A stretch of 64,000 nt of DNA from Porphyra umbilicalis. Lineage: Eukaryota; Rhodophyta; Bangiophyceae; Bangiales; Bangiaceae. The stretch is from assembly GCA_002049455.2 (NCBI GenBank), contig KV919110.1:1-64000 (forward strand), written 5' to 3'. Both the position numbers and the translations under genes were made by a program. The notes beneath the pieces are model-generated. The model did no database searches and was not told the origin of the DNA. It worked only from the letters and a program-made list of their open reading frames with translations. Shown one piece after another: positions 41,126 to 51,313 of this stretch; within the stretch, counting starts at the first letter, position 1; each line of letters starts with the position of its first letter.

Positions 41126-42808
41126 ATGGCCCCCCACGACGACCCCTGCCGCAGTAGTGGCGGCGCCAACCTCCCCCCCTCTCCCCCTCCGCCCTCAAGC
41201 CAGCCCGACGGCCCGGCCGTGCACCTCCTCGACCTGCCCGATGATGTGCTCGTCCTCGTCGCGGCACGCCTTTGGGCGCCTGGTGGGGGCGGGGGCGCGA
41301 AATTTGTCGCCGCCTGTCACCGCACGCGGCGGCTCGGACTGGCCGCCCTTCGGACCCTCACCATACGCTGGTGCCCCGCGCGCTGCCACTGGCCCGAGCA
41401 ATCCACCCCCGGCCCTGACAAGTCCGACCGCCCCCTGCACCCGCACCCGCCGGCTCTGGACGCCCGCCTCCCTTCCCTCATTGCCTTCCTCGCAGTCGCG
41501 ACGCGTGTTCGGGTCTTGACCATTGTCGACTCGCCGGCGCTGCCGCGCAGCGATAGCAATGGCGACGCCAGTCCCCGTCCGCCGTGCAGTCGTGGTGACG
41601 ACGAGCGGGAGGAGGTGTGGCGTGCGGTCGGCGCCGCTCTCGGCGGACACCCCCTCGACGAGGTCAAGGGCGACGGCGCGGTGGCGTCGGTGCTCGTCGG
41701 CAGGAAAGCGGTCGGCGGGGCGCGCCTCCGCGTCTTGCACCTGACGGGCGTGGGGCACCGGGCGGTGCCCACGATGGCGGTGGCCTTGCGGGGCGTCGCG
41801 TCGACAGTGGTCCGCCTGACTCTGCACGCCCTGCCAGACACTCCAGACTTGCTGGCCGGCCTCTTCCGCTCTGCTGGCCGCCTGCCTGCGCTGACCCACT
41901 TGTTTTTGACGGTGGAGCGCAGGAGTCGGCCGGTCGCCGTGTTTGGTGGGGACGAAGCCGCGGCCATTGCGTCTGCCTGCCCGGGCCTAACCAATGTGGA
42001 GATGCAGTGCTCTCCCCTTACTGGTTGGGGTGCGTCGTGGGCGGTCGCTCGTGATGCGCTACCCCAATTGACCTCCTTCCGCTTCGCTTTTCTTCGCCGG
42101 GGCAACAAGCCACGCGCCGCCGACTTTGCCGCGCTCTTAGCTCGCCGGCAGATGGTCAAGGTGCGCCTGTGCCCGTCGCGCGACAGCGCTACACCCATCG
42201 TTGCCGCTCTACAAAGTGTGGATCGCTTGCCGAAGGTGCTCCACATGGGCATGCCGATGGAAGTAGATGACGCGGTGCAGCTGCTCGAGAACTCGACGGC
42301 CACCGCGGACATCAAGTCACTTAGTCTCAAACTGCGCGGTTACCCCAACCTGCTGTTGCAAGGCGCGGCGCGGCTGCCCTGCCTCCACACTCTGTGGTTG
42401 CGGTGTGTCAACCGCGGGGGCGACGTGCCTGCAGTGCCCGATGCCGCCCACTGGGCGGTGCCGCCCACGTTGCGGTCCCTCCTTTTGGAAATGCGCCACC
42501 AGGTGACACCGGCGGACGCGGCCACGGCGGACTTGGCGCTCGTGCGCTGGGTAGTCGCCTCCGTGGGCGCGTCGCGGGTGGCTCACCTGACGGACGTGCG
42601 CCTCTGTGTGAGAATACCTCCGGGACCCGAGCTGCAGGCGGCGCTCGGTCCGCTGGTGGCGGCGTTGGCAAACCAGCTCCGCACGGTGATTCTTGGCGTC
42701 AAGTCCATCTCCGATGATGGGATGGGGAAGCGGCAGCGGATGGAGGCGGCGTTGTCGGCGGCGCTGCCCAGGGCTAAGGTCCAGGTGAAACCGAGTCACT
42801 CCTTTTAG
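41126..42808 (+). CDS. F-box protein with leucine-rich-like repeats
   Basis: The 560-residue protein starts at ATG 41126 (GACCATGG). After a Pro-rich start, residues about 32-75 are an F-box: AVHLLDLPDDVLVLVAARLW followed by KFVAACHRTRRLGLAALRTL. The rest is a series of irregular leucine-rich repeats (for example LRVLHLTGVGHRAVPTMAVA, LPALTHLFLTVE, LRSLLLEMRHQVTPADA, LTDVRLCV). F-box proteins bind SKP1 and present substrates to a cullin-1 ubiquitin ligase; the LRR part would choose the substrate. The frame is uninterrupted to the stop at 42808 (HSF), unlike many genes here, and codon usage is less extreme. Family identity beyond F-box/LRR cannot be given. Confidence 0.75.
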   Translation: MAPHDDPCRSSGGANLPPSPPPPSSQPDGPAVHLLDLPDDVLVLVAARLWAPGGGGGAKFVAACHRTRRLGLAALRTLTIRWCPARCHWPEQSTPGPDKSDRPLHPHPPALDARLPSLIAFLAVATRVRVLTIVDSPALPRSDSNGDASPRPPCSRGDDEREEVWRAVGAALGGHPLDEVKGDGAVASVLVGRKAVGGARLRVLHLTGVGHRAVPTMAVALRGVASTVVRLTLHALPDTPDLLAGLFRSAGRLPALTHLFLTVERRSRPVAVFGGDEAAAIASACPGLTNVEMQCSPLTGWGASWAVARDALPQLTSFRFAFLRRGNKPRAADFAALLARRQMVKVRLCPSRDSATPIVAALQSVDRLPKVLHMGMPMEVDDAVQLLENSTATADIKSLSLKLRGYPNLLLQGAARLPCLHTLWLRCVNRGGDVPAVPDAAHWAVPPTLRSLLLEMRHQVTPADAATADLALVRWVVASVGASRVAHLTDVRLCVRIPPGPELQAALGPLVAALANQLRTVILGVKSISDDGMGKRQRMEAALSAALPRAKVQVKPSHSF

Positions 42809-43307
42809 TTCGGCCTCGTGCGCGACGTCTGGCTCCACACTCCTGTGCTCACTCTCTAACCGTCTGTTTGGCATCCATGGCCCCGTGGTGACCCACCTGC
42901 CATTGAATGGTGTGCGCTTCCAGAGTGCTCCGAGCGTTGGATCTTCCAAGCGATCGAGGACCGTGGAGAAGAGAAGCAAGAGACAGCGTGTCTCACTGGC
43001 CGTGTTGCTTTGTGGTCTGGGAGTCTGGGATCACGTGATGCGTCAGCGAACTTTGCCAGTAGTTGTGTGTTGCGTTCTTGGATTTCTTGAGGACTTGAGG
43101 ATTGGCCATGAATGCGTGGCTCGCAGATCGACAGCCGACCCGTCACGCCCCAGATTGTCAGTCCCGGTCAGGGCGGCCGCTCTGTCATGCAACGTACCGG
43201 GCTTGGCGTATCGAAGCGGGAAACGGGCATCAGCACGTCCATCCGATGGCGCCCTCGTGGCGGGGGTTTTCACGGAACTGTACGGTATTCATACTGTATC
43301 CTATGTA
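42809..43307. other. intergenic, no gene
   Basis: Normal base composition; nothing recognised. Ends at the foldback element. Confidence 0.3.
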
Positions 43308-43443
43308 CAGAGAGTGTGAAGACGCTGACAAAAAAGTGCGCAAGGGTGATACACCCTTTGGGTGATACACCTGCGCAAGGGTGATACACCCTTTGGGTGA
43401 TACACCCTTGCGCACTTTTGTGTCAGCGTCTTCACACTCTCTG
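43308..43443. mobile_element. foldback element with inverted and tandem parts
   Basis: Outer arms CAGAGAGTGTGAAGACGCTG (left) and exact complement (right), continuing through AAAGTGCGCAAGGGTG. Between them the sequence GTGATACACCCTTTGGGT is repeated twice in tandem. Total 136 bp, no coding potential. Likely MITE or foldback transposon. Confidence 0.7.
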
Positions 43444-43548
43444 TGACAGATACGTTCTCTATTCCACATATTTTGAGCCAATGAGCTGCCTTCAGGGATT
43501 GTCAGGGCCGCTTGCAGTCTTCTCGTGCACCCTCGTTCGAGGGTATCT

Positions 43549-43818
43549 CCCAGTTATATATCACCCTGATATGGCGCGTCGCCAAAGAATGATCGGATCC
43601 GCGCAAGTTCCACAGCAAGTTACAGCATGCTGTGACCGTGCTGTGACTGTGCTTTGAAATAAAATTGCATGCTGAAGGCTCCTGGATGGCTCTGTGGGAG
43701 GCAAGGGCGATCACAGCAATTTTAAATCCTGTGCTGTGAGCTGCTGTGAACTGCTGAGACTTGCTGTGAGCGTTTCTCAGATCCGATCATTCTTTGGCGA
43801 CGCGCCATATATAACTGG
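43549..43818. mobile_element. 270-bp element with terminal inverted repeats
   Basis: Left CCAGTTATATAT, nine unmatched bases, then ATGGCGCGTCGCCAAAGAAT and GATCGGATC; right end is the complement without the nine-base gap. The centre is rich in GCTGTGA repeats on one strand (about 43,720-43,770) and their relatives on the other side. Target duplication not certain. Small non-autonomous DNA element. Confidence 0.6.
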
Positions 43819-44541
43819 AGCGTATAGGATATAACCGGATATTGACTGTACTGTGACTGACGAGAGTCGCGGTGGCGCTGTGCGTCACACGCCCATGCCA
43901 AACCCCTCAGCGCCCCCTTCTGTTGAGGGGCGCTCCGGGACAGGGCTTTGAGTGGCCCTGCATGACCACTGGGGGGTCTTGTTGCCTGTGCTGCGTACCG
44001 ACGTCAAGCGGCCTAAAGCAGGTGCCACCGAGGACGCGTCGCGCGCGCCTTCAACCCAATTTGGCGGGCGCGTCGTTTGGGCGCGCTCTGACTCTCCAGC
44101 CGCGGATCGTTTCGGCCATTGCACACCACGCGGCGATGCCTTTTTGGCCGGCGCGACGCGTCTGATGTGCCGCCTGGGATCGGCTGCAACAGCTCAGGCG
44201 TGGTTGCTCACGAGTAGTGTACGTAGACGGCCTCAACGTGCCAAGGCCATGTGTGTGTGGCTGGTGAGGGGATCCTCCTCTGGTGATGATACATTACAGT
44301 ACGTAGTGCGCACCTGCAGACACCACCAAGCGCCTGACTCTACGATGCGCGCCGTGGCGCCCACTTGGTAGGGTGGAAGAACCGCCGCGGTATGCCCGCG
44401 TGGCCGTCTTAGTGTTCGTACCGGCGCGCGCGTCGCCGTCGTCCTTGACCCTGGCAGGGCGCTCTCGCCTCTCTCGACGCGGCGGCACCGCGCGTCGGCT
44501 TCCCGCATCAGCCTCCTCGTCCCCCCCCCCCCCGAGCCGCC
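43819..44541. other. upstream region of the expansin gene
   Basis: About 720 bp with no gene; short frames only. A C run precedes the start codon (44,521-44,531). Confidence 0.3.
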
Positions 44542-45228
44542 ATGGCACCGTCCTTGAGCCTGACGGCGGCGGCGCTCGCCGCTGTCGCGCTCGCCGCGAC
44601 CGCCGTGCCGGCTCCCACCACCGCCGCCTTTTTCGGGTCTTCCCACTCGGGCGACGGCACCTACTTTGGCGCGACGACCGGCGGGCATTGCAGCTTGCAG
44701 CCGCGGCCGGCGCAGTACGCGGGTATGGTCGGCGTCGCGCTCAGCTTGGGCGACTATGCGGGCTCCAAGATGTGTGGCGCGTGCCTCCGCGTGACCGGCA
44801 GCGGCAAGGGCGCGGGCGCCAACCCTATCACCGGCACCTTTGACGCTTTTGTCATGGACAGCTGTGGCTCGTGCAAGGCGGGCGACGTCGACTTGAGCAA
44901 GCCGGGCGACGGCCGCTGGGCGGTGACGTGGAAGGTCGTGCCGTGCCCGACCGCCGCCGCCGGCGGGCGCGTGCAGTTCATTCTACAGGGCAGCAACGCC
45001 TACTATGTCAAAATCCAGCCGCGCAACCTCCCTGCGCCCGCCGCGTCGCTGTCGATCAATGGCGTGCGCGGGCGGCGGGTCGTGGACAACTTTTTCATCG
45101 TGCAGTCCAACGGCAAGCCCTTCTCCCTCCCGCTCCGCGTGGCGGGCACGACGGCGGCGGGCGGCACGTTTTCGGGCTCCCTCCCACGCATCGTCAGCGG
45201 GCCCGTCTTGACGGGCGCCCCGGGGACG

Positions 45229-45263
<35 letters not shown>

Positions 45264-45758
45264 GCAGCGTCCGCCGGCGCCACAACCCCCACCGGCGCGG
45301 CCGCCCGCCCCGCGCCCGCCGCCGCCGTCTGCCGCCCCCCCCCGACCAAGTGCGCGGCGTTGTGGAAGGCGTGTGGCGGACGCACGCACAAGGGCCCCTT
45401 TTGCTGCGCCGCCGGCACGTGCCAGTACGTCGGCGTGTGGGTGTCGCGGTGCATGCCCCCCCACCGCGCGGGCGGGGGCGGCGTGTCGCCCGCCCCCCGC
45501 CGCTGCGCGCCGCTGTGGGGGCAGTGCGGGGGCGTCGGGTGGGCGGGCGCCCGCTGCTGCGCCGCTGGCAAGTGCGGCTGGGTCAACCGCTCCCTGTGGC
45601 GGTGCAAGCCGCCGGCAAAGAAGGCGGCGGGTGCCAGCAGCCGCCGCTGTGCGTCGCTGTGGGGCCAGTGCGGGGGGCGAACCTGGAAGGGGCCCCGCTG
45701 CTGCGCGGCCGGCAAATGCCGGTGGCGCAACCCGTGGTGGTCCCAGTGCCGCAAGTAG
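44542..45758 (+). CDS. secreted expansin-like protein with three CBM1-type cellulose-binding modules
   Basis: Start ATG 44542 in GCCGCCATGG. Residues 1-28 are a signal peptide. Residues about 30-135 are the six-stranded double-psi beta-barrel domain (GDGTYFGATTGGHCSL, CGACLRV, GTFDAFVMDSCGSCKAGDVD with the key Asp, WAVTWKVVPCP). Residues about 140-225 match the expansin C-terminal domain (CBM63; VQFILQGSNAYYVKIQPRNL). After a Gly/Pro linker come three CBM1 modules: CAALWKACGGRTHKGPFCCA, then CAPLWGQCGGVGWAGARCCA and CASLWGQCGGRTWKGPRCCA, each ending in the usual aromatic-rich strand. The linker crosses a nine-C run (45335-45343) where the frame shifts by one base; the two frames are otherwise flawless. 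Expansins loosen wall polysaccharides without hydrolysis; the CBMs would anchor it on cellulose microfibrils. Acts outside the cell. Confidence 0.85.
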
Positions 45759-46325
45759 GCAGGAGCGGGGCCGGCGACGAGGGTGGGTAGCGGGTGTCGA
45801 CCTGTTTTTTGGAGGGTGCGAGGGGTGAAACAACACAACATTCACAGGCAGCAAGACAAGCAACCATGTCGAGAAAGAAGAAAGAGCAGACACCTCATGA
45901 ACGTCGACAGCCGCAGTGCGGCTGCGGGGCTCAGCTGCAGGACTTAACCGGAATCAGAAAAAGCTCTTGACACGACTGCACAAATGGTTGCCAGTGGTGG
46001 CGGATCCTCCGCTCAAAAGATTCAACAACTCTCACGTGCATTTTGCAGCATCGTTGACTCTGAAGCTGTCGCATCGCGGCTCCGAGCCGTATCCATACTG
46101 TATCCTCCACTGGCCTCATCGTTGCTCACAGTCACTTTCGCTATCCTACTGGGCCTTTGTGCTGGTCGAGGACGAGGCGCGCCCGTTTCGCCGCAGCGAC
46201 TAACAACCACTGCCGACTGGCCTAAAGTTTAGTACGGCGTCCTCCTGCACCGTACCGGTCGGGGCCTCCCCCTTCTCTGTCCCTTACTGCGAGTGATTGG
46301 TGCTTGCCCACCACTTCCCCGCGTG
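45759..46325. other. intergenic between expansin and phosphatase genes
   Basis: No gene. Normal composition; short frames only. Confidence 0.35.
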
Positions 46326-47648
46326 ATGGATGCGGAGGTCGCCCCCCTGCTCCCCCCCACCCCCCCCGCCGAGGATACGCGCCCCCGTGCGCGCCCACGG
46401 CGCGCCGAAACGTACGTCGTCGCTGCGTTTTCGGTGCTCGCCTTTGTGTCGGTGACGCTCCTCTCCGCGTCGGCCCTGCGGCGACACTACGCCGGCGGCG
46501 GCTGGGGCGCCCACCGCCACGGCGCGCGGTCGCCCGCTTCGGCGCCGCCTCTCCTCGGCTCTGTCCCCGCGTCGGAAGCGCTGACGTTTGCGGTGATTGG
46601 CGATTGGGGGCGGGACGGCTCCCACAAGCAAACGGCCGTGGCGGGCGCGCTCGCGCGGGCGGCCGCCGCGCACGACCTCCGCTTTGTCGTTTCGTCGGGT
46701 GACAACTTTTACGACGGGGGCGTCGACAGCACGGGCGACTCGCAGTGGCGCACGTCGTTTGAGGACGTGTATAAGCAGCGGAGCCTCGTGCACGCGGCCT
46801 GGTTTTCGGTGCTCGGCAATCACGACCACCTCGGCAATGTGGCGGCGCAGGTGGACTACTCGGGGTTGAGCCGCCGGTGGACCATGCCCGCGCCCTACTA
46901 CACCCAAACGTTTACGCTTGGCGGCGTCGGTGGCGGGGCGGACGCGGCGCCCGGCTGGGACGTGCAGATGGTCTTTATCGACACGACGCCCTTTGTGCGG
47001 GATGCGTACGGTAAGGCCGCACGCAAGCTCAATGGTCAAAAACCCGACGTGCAGCTCGACTGGCTGCGGGGGGTCTTTGCCAACTCCACGGCCGACGCGA
47101 TCGTCGTGGTTGGCCACCACAACATGTACACCATGACCACGTCCGCGTCGTTGGGCGTGCCGGAAATGCGCGCGTACATTGAGCCGGTGCTCCTGGCCGC
47201 CCGCGGCAAGGTGATCACGTACATTTCGGGGCACGAGCACTCGCTGCAGCACCTGCAGCCGTACGGGGAATGGGGTCGCGGCGGCGCCGCGGCCGTCGCT
47301 AGTGGGGAGGCAGTGGTCCACGGGGCGTCGCCCGTCGGCGGCGCCGCCACCGGGGAGGGCGGGATGGACCACTTCATCTCTGGGGGGGGCTCCAAGCTCG
47401 ACCCCATGACGCCCCCGTCGCGCGCAAAGGCCGGCATGTGGCTCCACTGCTGCGGCGTGTTGGCTGTGAGGGGGGACACGGACGCAAAGAGCCAGGGGGC
47501 CGACTCGCCGCGGGCGGTGTGGGGCGCTGAATCCCACGGGTTTTATGTGTTTGAGGTGACCCGCGAGTACCTGGCGGTCGTTGCGTACGATGAGGGCTTC
47601 AACCGCATCTATTCGTACGAGCGGCTACTGGGAGGGAAGAGGGAGTAA
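46326..47648 (+). CDS. membrane-anchored purple acid phosphatase (TRAP/ACP5-like)
   Basis: The 440-residue enzyme starts at ATG 46326 (MDAEVAPLL); a further ATG 33 bases upstream is in frame but less well placed. A cytosolic tail is followed by one transmembrane helix (about 30-51, YVVAAFSVLAFVSVTLLSAS), so the catalytic part is lumenal or extracellular. All five metal-binding blocks are present: GDWGRDG (92), GDNFYDGG (125), GNHDH (164), VGHHN (262) and GHEHSLQHL (302); the usual Tyr that gives the purple colour is in the GDNFY block. The order and lengths match the single-domain mammalian-type (ACP5) group rather than large plant PAPs. It hydrolyses phosphate monoesters, so phosphate scavenging is a likely job. 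No frame break. Confidence 0.92.
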   Translation: MDAEVAPLLPPTPPAEDTRPRARPRRAETYVVAAFSVLAFVSVTLLSASALRRHYAGGGWGAHRHGARSPASAPPLLGSVPASEALTFAVIGDWGRDGSHKQTAVAGALARAAAAHDLRFVVSSGDNFYDGGVDSTGDSQWRTSFEDVYKQRSLVHAAWFSVLGNHDHLGNVAAQVDYSGLSRRWTMPAPYYTQTFTLGGVGGGADAAPGWDVQMVFIDTTPFVRDAYGKAARKLNGQKPDVQLDWLRGVFANSTADAIVVVGHHNMYTMTTSASLGVPEMRAYIEPVLLAARGKVITYISGHEHSLQHLQPYGEWGRGGAAAVASGEAVVHGASPVGGAATGEGGMDHFISGGGSKLDPMTPPSRAKAGMWLHCCGVLAVRGDTDAKSQGADSPRAVWGAESHGFYVFEVTREYLAVVAYDEGFNRIYSYERLLGGKRE

Positions 47649-48429
47649 CCGTTGGGGGGCAGCGGGCGGTGGATATACGCAGGGCTATGGATGTTCAGTT
47701 GCAGGTCTTACTCCTGGTCTCGTGTACAGGGACTGCTGCGTTGAGAAGGTTTTTGATATCTTACTTCTACGTCGCTGTCTCCTGCGACTGGCGGGATCTA
47801 TGGTGTGAGAGCGCGGCTGCCGCTTCTTTGCGGGGCAGGCTCTCCCCGACAGCTTGGTCCGCGCCTCAGCACACGGGTCAGACGGCGACCGGCGTGGGGG
47901 ACAGTTCGCAGCCACGACATTGGGTGACCTGACGTCAGACTATCACCCGTTTAGGACTGACTGAAATGACCGACGCGGACCGCCAGGCCCTCTCACACAT
48001 TCACCTTGGTCCGCGACACAGCTTGACGGCAGGAGCGGTTGGCCCACCTTGTCTCATGACCGCGTTGGGCGTGACCTCACCATTCCAGGTAGATTTGCTC
48101 ACTGCGAGCAGGGCCAGAGAAAGCTCGTGGCCGGGGATGCCGAACATTATCGATCTGTTGCGACATTTAGTACACGCAGCGCTGCAGCTGCTCGGCCCAA
48201 AAAGACACCGCCGGGAGAGGGAATCCCACATTCCCCCTCATCTGCAGTACAAAAAGCTCCCTAGCCTCACACCGATGACCCATCACTCCACCGGCCCACC
48301 AAAACAACAAAAAGAACTCAAGCACCTTGAGGGAGCATCACAACAGTGGTGTACCGCCGCACTCACAGCTGTGCACCGACTGTCCGGCTGAACGACGCCG
48401 TCACCCCCTCCAGCCCAACTCCCTTCTCG
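47649..48429. other. intergenic between convergent phosphatase and thioredoxin-like genes
   Basis: No gene recognised. Ordinary composition, AT content higher than most of the window. Confidence 0.35.
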
Positions 48430-48873
48430 TCATCCCATGACTCGGTCGAGCTGGTCGAGCTTGTTGACCAGCCGCCCCATACTCCGCGGCCCGACCGTGA
48501 AGTCCTCGACCTTGCCCCGCCCGCCGTCGTAAAAGTGAAAGGCAGGCATGGCGCGCACGCCGAGCCGCACGGCCAGCTCGCGGACGGCAACCACGTCGAC
48601 GCTGAAAAAGTCGACGCCCCGCCCGCCGGCGGCCGCCCCCGCCGCCAACGACCCCGACCGGGCGGCCGCCTCCTTGGCGACCCGTGGCCGCACCGCGCCG
48701 CAGGCGCGGCAGTACGGCGCGTAGAACCCAACGACAGCGACGCGGCCGCCGGCAGCAGACGCGGCCATGGCCGACAAAAAGTCCGCAACGGAGGCAATGG
48801 GTGTCACCACCCCGTCGCCGCCGCCGCCGCTGGCGCCCGACTCGGGCGGCGGCAGGGCCGTGGGGGGATGCAT
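48430..48873 (-). CDS. thioredoxin-fold protein with CRAC active site
   Basis: The 147-residue protein has the thioredoxin order: helix (VADFLSAMAAS), strand VAVVGFYAPYC, active site C55-R-A-C58 followed by GAVRPRVAKEA, strand VDFFSVDVV, helix, then AMPAFHFYDGG with the cis-Pro (110) and a C-terminal helix (RSMGRLVNKLDQLDRV). The standard WCGPC is replaced by YCRAC, like the atypical plastid thioredoxins (ACHT group), which have WC-x-x-C variants. The N-terminal 25 residues are Pro/Ser/Gly-rich and short for a transit peptide; the location is unclear. It should be redox-active because both cysteines are kept. The start ATG at 48873 is the only one in frame before an upstream stop. Confidence 0.8.
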   Translation of the reverse strand: MHPPTALPPPESGASGGGGDGVVTPIASVADFLSAMAASAAGGRVAVVGFYAPYCRACGAVRPRVAKEAAARSGSLAAGAAAGGRGVDFFSVDVVAVRELAVRLGVRAMPAFHFYDGGRGKVEDFTVGPRSMGRLVNKLDQLDRVMG

Positions 48874-49609
48874 GGGGGGAGAGGGGGGGGGGGGAGCGTC
48901 GACAACGACATGGAGGGGCCCCGCACCCGGCGGGACGGGCCCACTGCGCGGGGAAGGCAGAGCGGCGGGGTGCGCCCGACCCGCGCGGGGGCGTCTACCC
49001 GCCCGACCGACAGAGCGCCGGAGGAGACTGCAAACGCAGGTGCCATGACAACCGTGGAGCGCGACAAGGCCTCAAAAATCGCCGTCAGGAGCAGGAGGTC
49101 GACTGCTTACGACGGCCGCAATCGGGAGGTCCCGTTGGCAAAAGGGCAACCGGTGCGCGAGCGCACCAAAAAGAAGCTTGGCGAGGAAACTCCAAGACAG
49201 GAGCACCAAGTAGGAGCGGCACGATCCCTACGCCATGCGCCACCGGGGAGGGGGGGGGAACCGACAAAAGACGGTGTGGGCGGGGGGGGCGGCGGGGTCG
49301 GTAGCGTTCGCCGTATTGGTTGCAGTCGGAGAAACCCAGGCAGGCGGTGTGGTGTGCCAGCCCTTATGCCGGTGAAGCACAACGGTGCCAGTAGTGGAAG
49401 GTGGGTGATGACGTGGTGGGGGGGGGGTGGTGACGCCCAGTCCCCCACGATGCGAGAGGCGTAGGTACTGACGGTGCATTCGCAGCGCCCGTTCGCTCAG
49501 GTGGAAGATGGTCTACGACACGCCAGAACACGCCACCGCGCGGGGGTGTGGTGGCGGACGCCGCCAGAACGCCGCCATCAGAATCGAGGTGCAGGTCAGC
49601 GCGGCTGCG
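48874..49609. other. intergenic, no gene
   Basis: Upstream region of the thioredoxin-like gene and left flank of the retroelement. G-rich tracts at about 48,885 and 49,275. Nothing else seen. Confidence 0.3.
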
Positions 49610-51313
49610 TCACTGCGAGTGGCCGTCACCAAGGCCGGCCGTCGAATTCGGGCTGGGCCCGTGCTCTGGGAGGTGCGGCCACACCGCGCGAAACGAGTGG
49701 GCTCGCTGCCTGTTGTGCAGGTTCCTGACCCCTCTGCCCTGCTCTGGGCCACGTTCAGGCCGAAGACGACATAACGGCAGGTGGAGGCTGACATGACGTG
49801 AATACAGCGATGCCATCAAATCGTCCGTTTCTGGGCATGTCTGCTCATCCAGAAGAAACTTCATGGTGTACTTACTCAACTCTTGAAATCCTATGCGCCA
49901 ATTTAGCAGGTCGCGGAAGGACAACAAGCCGAGCCGAATCGCGCCAAGCTCCAACAGATTGATGTGGAGGTCGGCGCGGGCCGGGGAGTGGTGCCCACGC
50001 GCCGTCGCCGAGCGGTTGAGCACAGCGCCCCAGCCGATGCGACTCGCGTCTGTCTCCATCAGCATGGTCGGCCCATCCGGCCAAATCGGGCGCGCCAACG
50101 TCGTGCCCGACGAGGCCAAGCCGCTCCACCACCGCAGGTCCGCGACCGCCTGGTTCCCCAGCCGGCAGTCGCCGCTGCGCGCATGGCGATAGCCCATTGA
50201 AGAAAACAGGCTCCGCAAGTGGAAGCGAGCGGGAACCACCGAGAGCGTGGTGGACACCGCCGTGCCGCAGAAGACGCGCAGGGCTGAAAACCGCACCCAA
50301 CGTTGGTGCGACGAGGAGAAGCGAAGAAGGCCCCGGGCCAGCGTTTCGATCCTCTCGGCCCGAGCGAGCGGCAGCCGGTACACCTTGGCCGTCGTGTCCA
50401 CGATGTGCCCCAGCAGCTGCGCCGCCGTGGACCCGTCGTGGGCGCCCTTGTCGGGGTGCAACCACAGGCCCAGGGCGCGGAAGACGACCTGGACCAGCTC
50501 GTAGCCCTGCTCCGCGTCCGCCACCGTCGCCGGTTCGCCCGGCATAGCCGGCGGGGCGCCACCGAAGTCGTCCACGTACGAGATGATGCGGAAGCCCAGA
50601 GAGCGGAGGTACTGGACGAGCACCCTGATCACCTTTGTCCACATGTAGGGGGCCAGGCTCATGCCAAATGGCATCGTGATGGGGATGAAGACGCGCCCCA
50701 GCGTGGTGAAGGCCAGGTACCTCTGGTCCACCTCCCGCAGCAGCAGGTGGTGGTAGGCATCCTTGATATCCCACACTAACAAGGAGTCGTCGGGCCGCAA
50801 CACCTGGGACAGGTCGTGCAACGTCTCGTACTTGAATCGACGCACGTCTACGTGGGCGTTGGGGTGCGTGTAGTCCAGCACCTTGCGGGGCTTGCGACCC
50901 TTCCGCACAATGAACGCCGGCGAGATGCAATGCAGCGTCGCGATGGCCGTGGCGTCGCCCGTCACCTCCTTGATGTAGCCCGCCGCCAGGTCCTCGTCCA
51001 ACTGCTCCGACATGAACGCGGCGTCCTCCGCGTTCAAGGGGTAGCCGGGGGAGTGATGGCGGGGGGGGGTCGACGCCCACGGGATTGGGACCCCGTGGGC
51101 GATGACGTCGAGCACCCAAGAGGAGGCGCCGATATCGCGCCACCGGGGCCACGCCGCCTGGAGGGCGGCGTACGGTTGGGAGAAGGGGGGCGTGTGCGTT
51201 GGCTCCTGCAACGCGTCCCCCATCTCCCGGCGCCACTTGGACGCCAGGGCCTCTGGAGCGAGCAAAGCGCAGCACCGACGGGGAGGCTGGTCCCGCCGGG
51301 GCCCGGGAGAAAT
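49610..51313 (-). CDS. DIRS-like reverse transcriptase / RNase H, in frame after the gag stop codon
   Basis: The frame opens directly after the gag UAA and continues to 49610; the first ATG is at 51223. RT motifs in order (residues counted from the TTG codon at 51265): FIVRKGRKPRKVLDYTHPNA, WDIKDAYHHLLLRE (catalytic Asp 166), ITMPFGMSLAPYMWTKVIRV, SYVDDFGG with YVDD (230-233), and LGHIVDTTAKVYRLP. Then RNase H: METDASRIGWGAVLNR and NLLELGAIRLGLLSFRDLLN. The PFGMSLAPY and TDAS-GWGAV combination is that of DIRS-type polymerases. The last 30 codons beyond 49691 are outside the repeat and host-derived, so the element's own stop is missing. No integrase or tyrosine recombinase is seen. Apparently intact catalytic residues; activity unknown. 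Confidence 0.85.
   Translation of the reverse strand: MSPGPRRDQPPRRCCALLAPEALASKWRREMGDALQEPTHTPPFSQPYAALQAAWPRWRDIGASSWVLDVIAHGVPIPWASTPPRHHSPGYPLNAEDAAFMSEQLDEDLAAGYIKEVTGDATAIATLHCISPAFIVRKGRKPRKVLDYTHPNAHVDVRRFKYETLHDLSQVLRPDDSLLVWDIKDAYHHLLLREVDQRYLAFTTLGRVFIPITMPFGMSLAPYMWTKVIRVLVQYLRSLGFRIISYVDDFGGAPPAMPGEPATVADAEQGYELVQVVFRALGLWLHPDKGAHDGSTAAQLLGHIVDTTAKVYRLPLARAERIETLARGLLRFSSSHQRWVRFSALRVFCGTAVSTTLSVVPARFHLRSLFSSMGYRHARSGDCRLGNQAVADLRWWSGLASSGTTLARPIWPDGPTMLMETDASRIGWGAVLNRSATARGHHSPARADLHINLLELGAIRLGLLSFRDLLNWRIGFQELSKYTMKFLLDEQTCPETDDLMASLYSRHVSLHLPLCRLRPERGPEQGRGVRNLHNRQRAHSFRAVWPHLPEHGPSPNSTAGLGDGHSQ
49691..49904 (-). repeat. direct repeat copy 1 (3' end of the retroelement)
   Basis: 214 bp, identical to 54801-55014 except one base (T versus C near 49,889). 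It encodes the end of the RT/RNase H frame (QELSKYTMKFLLDEQTCPET). Confidence 0.92.

Noticed and set aside
46284..47537. 417-codon minus-strand frame over the phosphatase gene
   Set aside because: Antisense shadow; the plus strand has all five metallophosphatase motifs.
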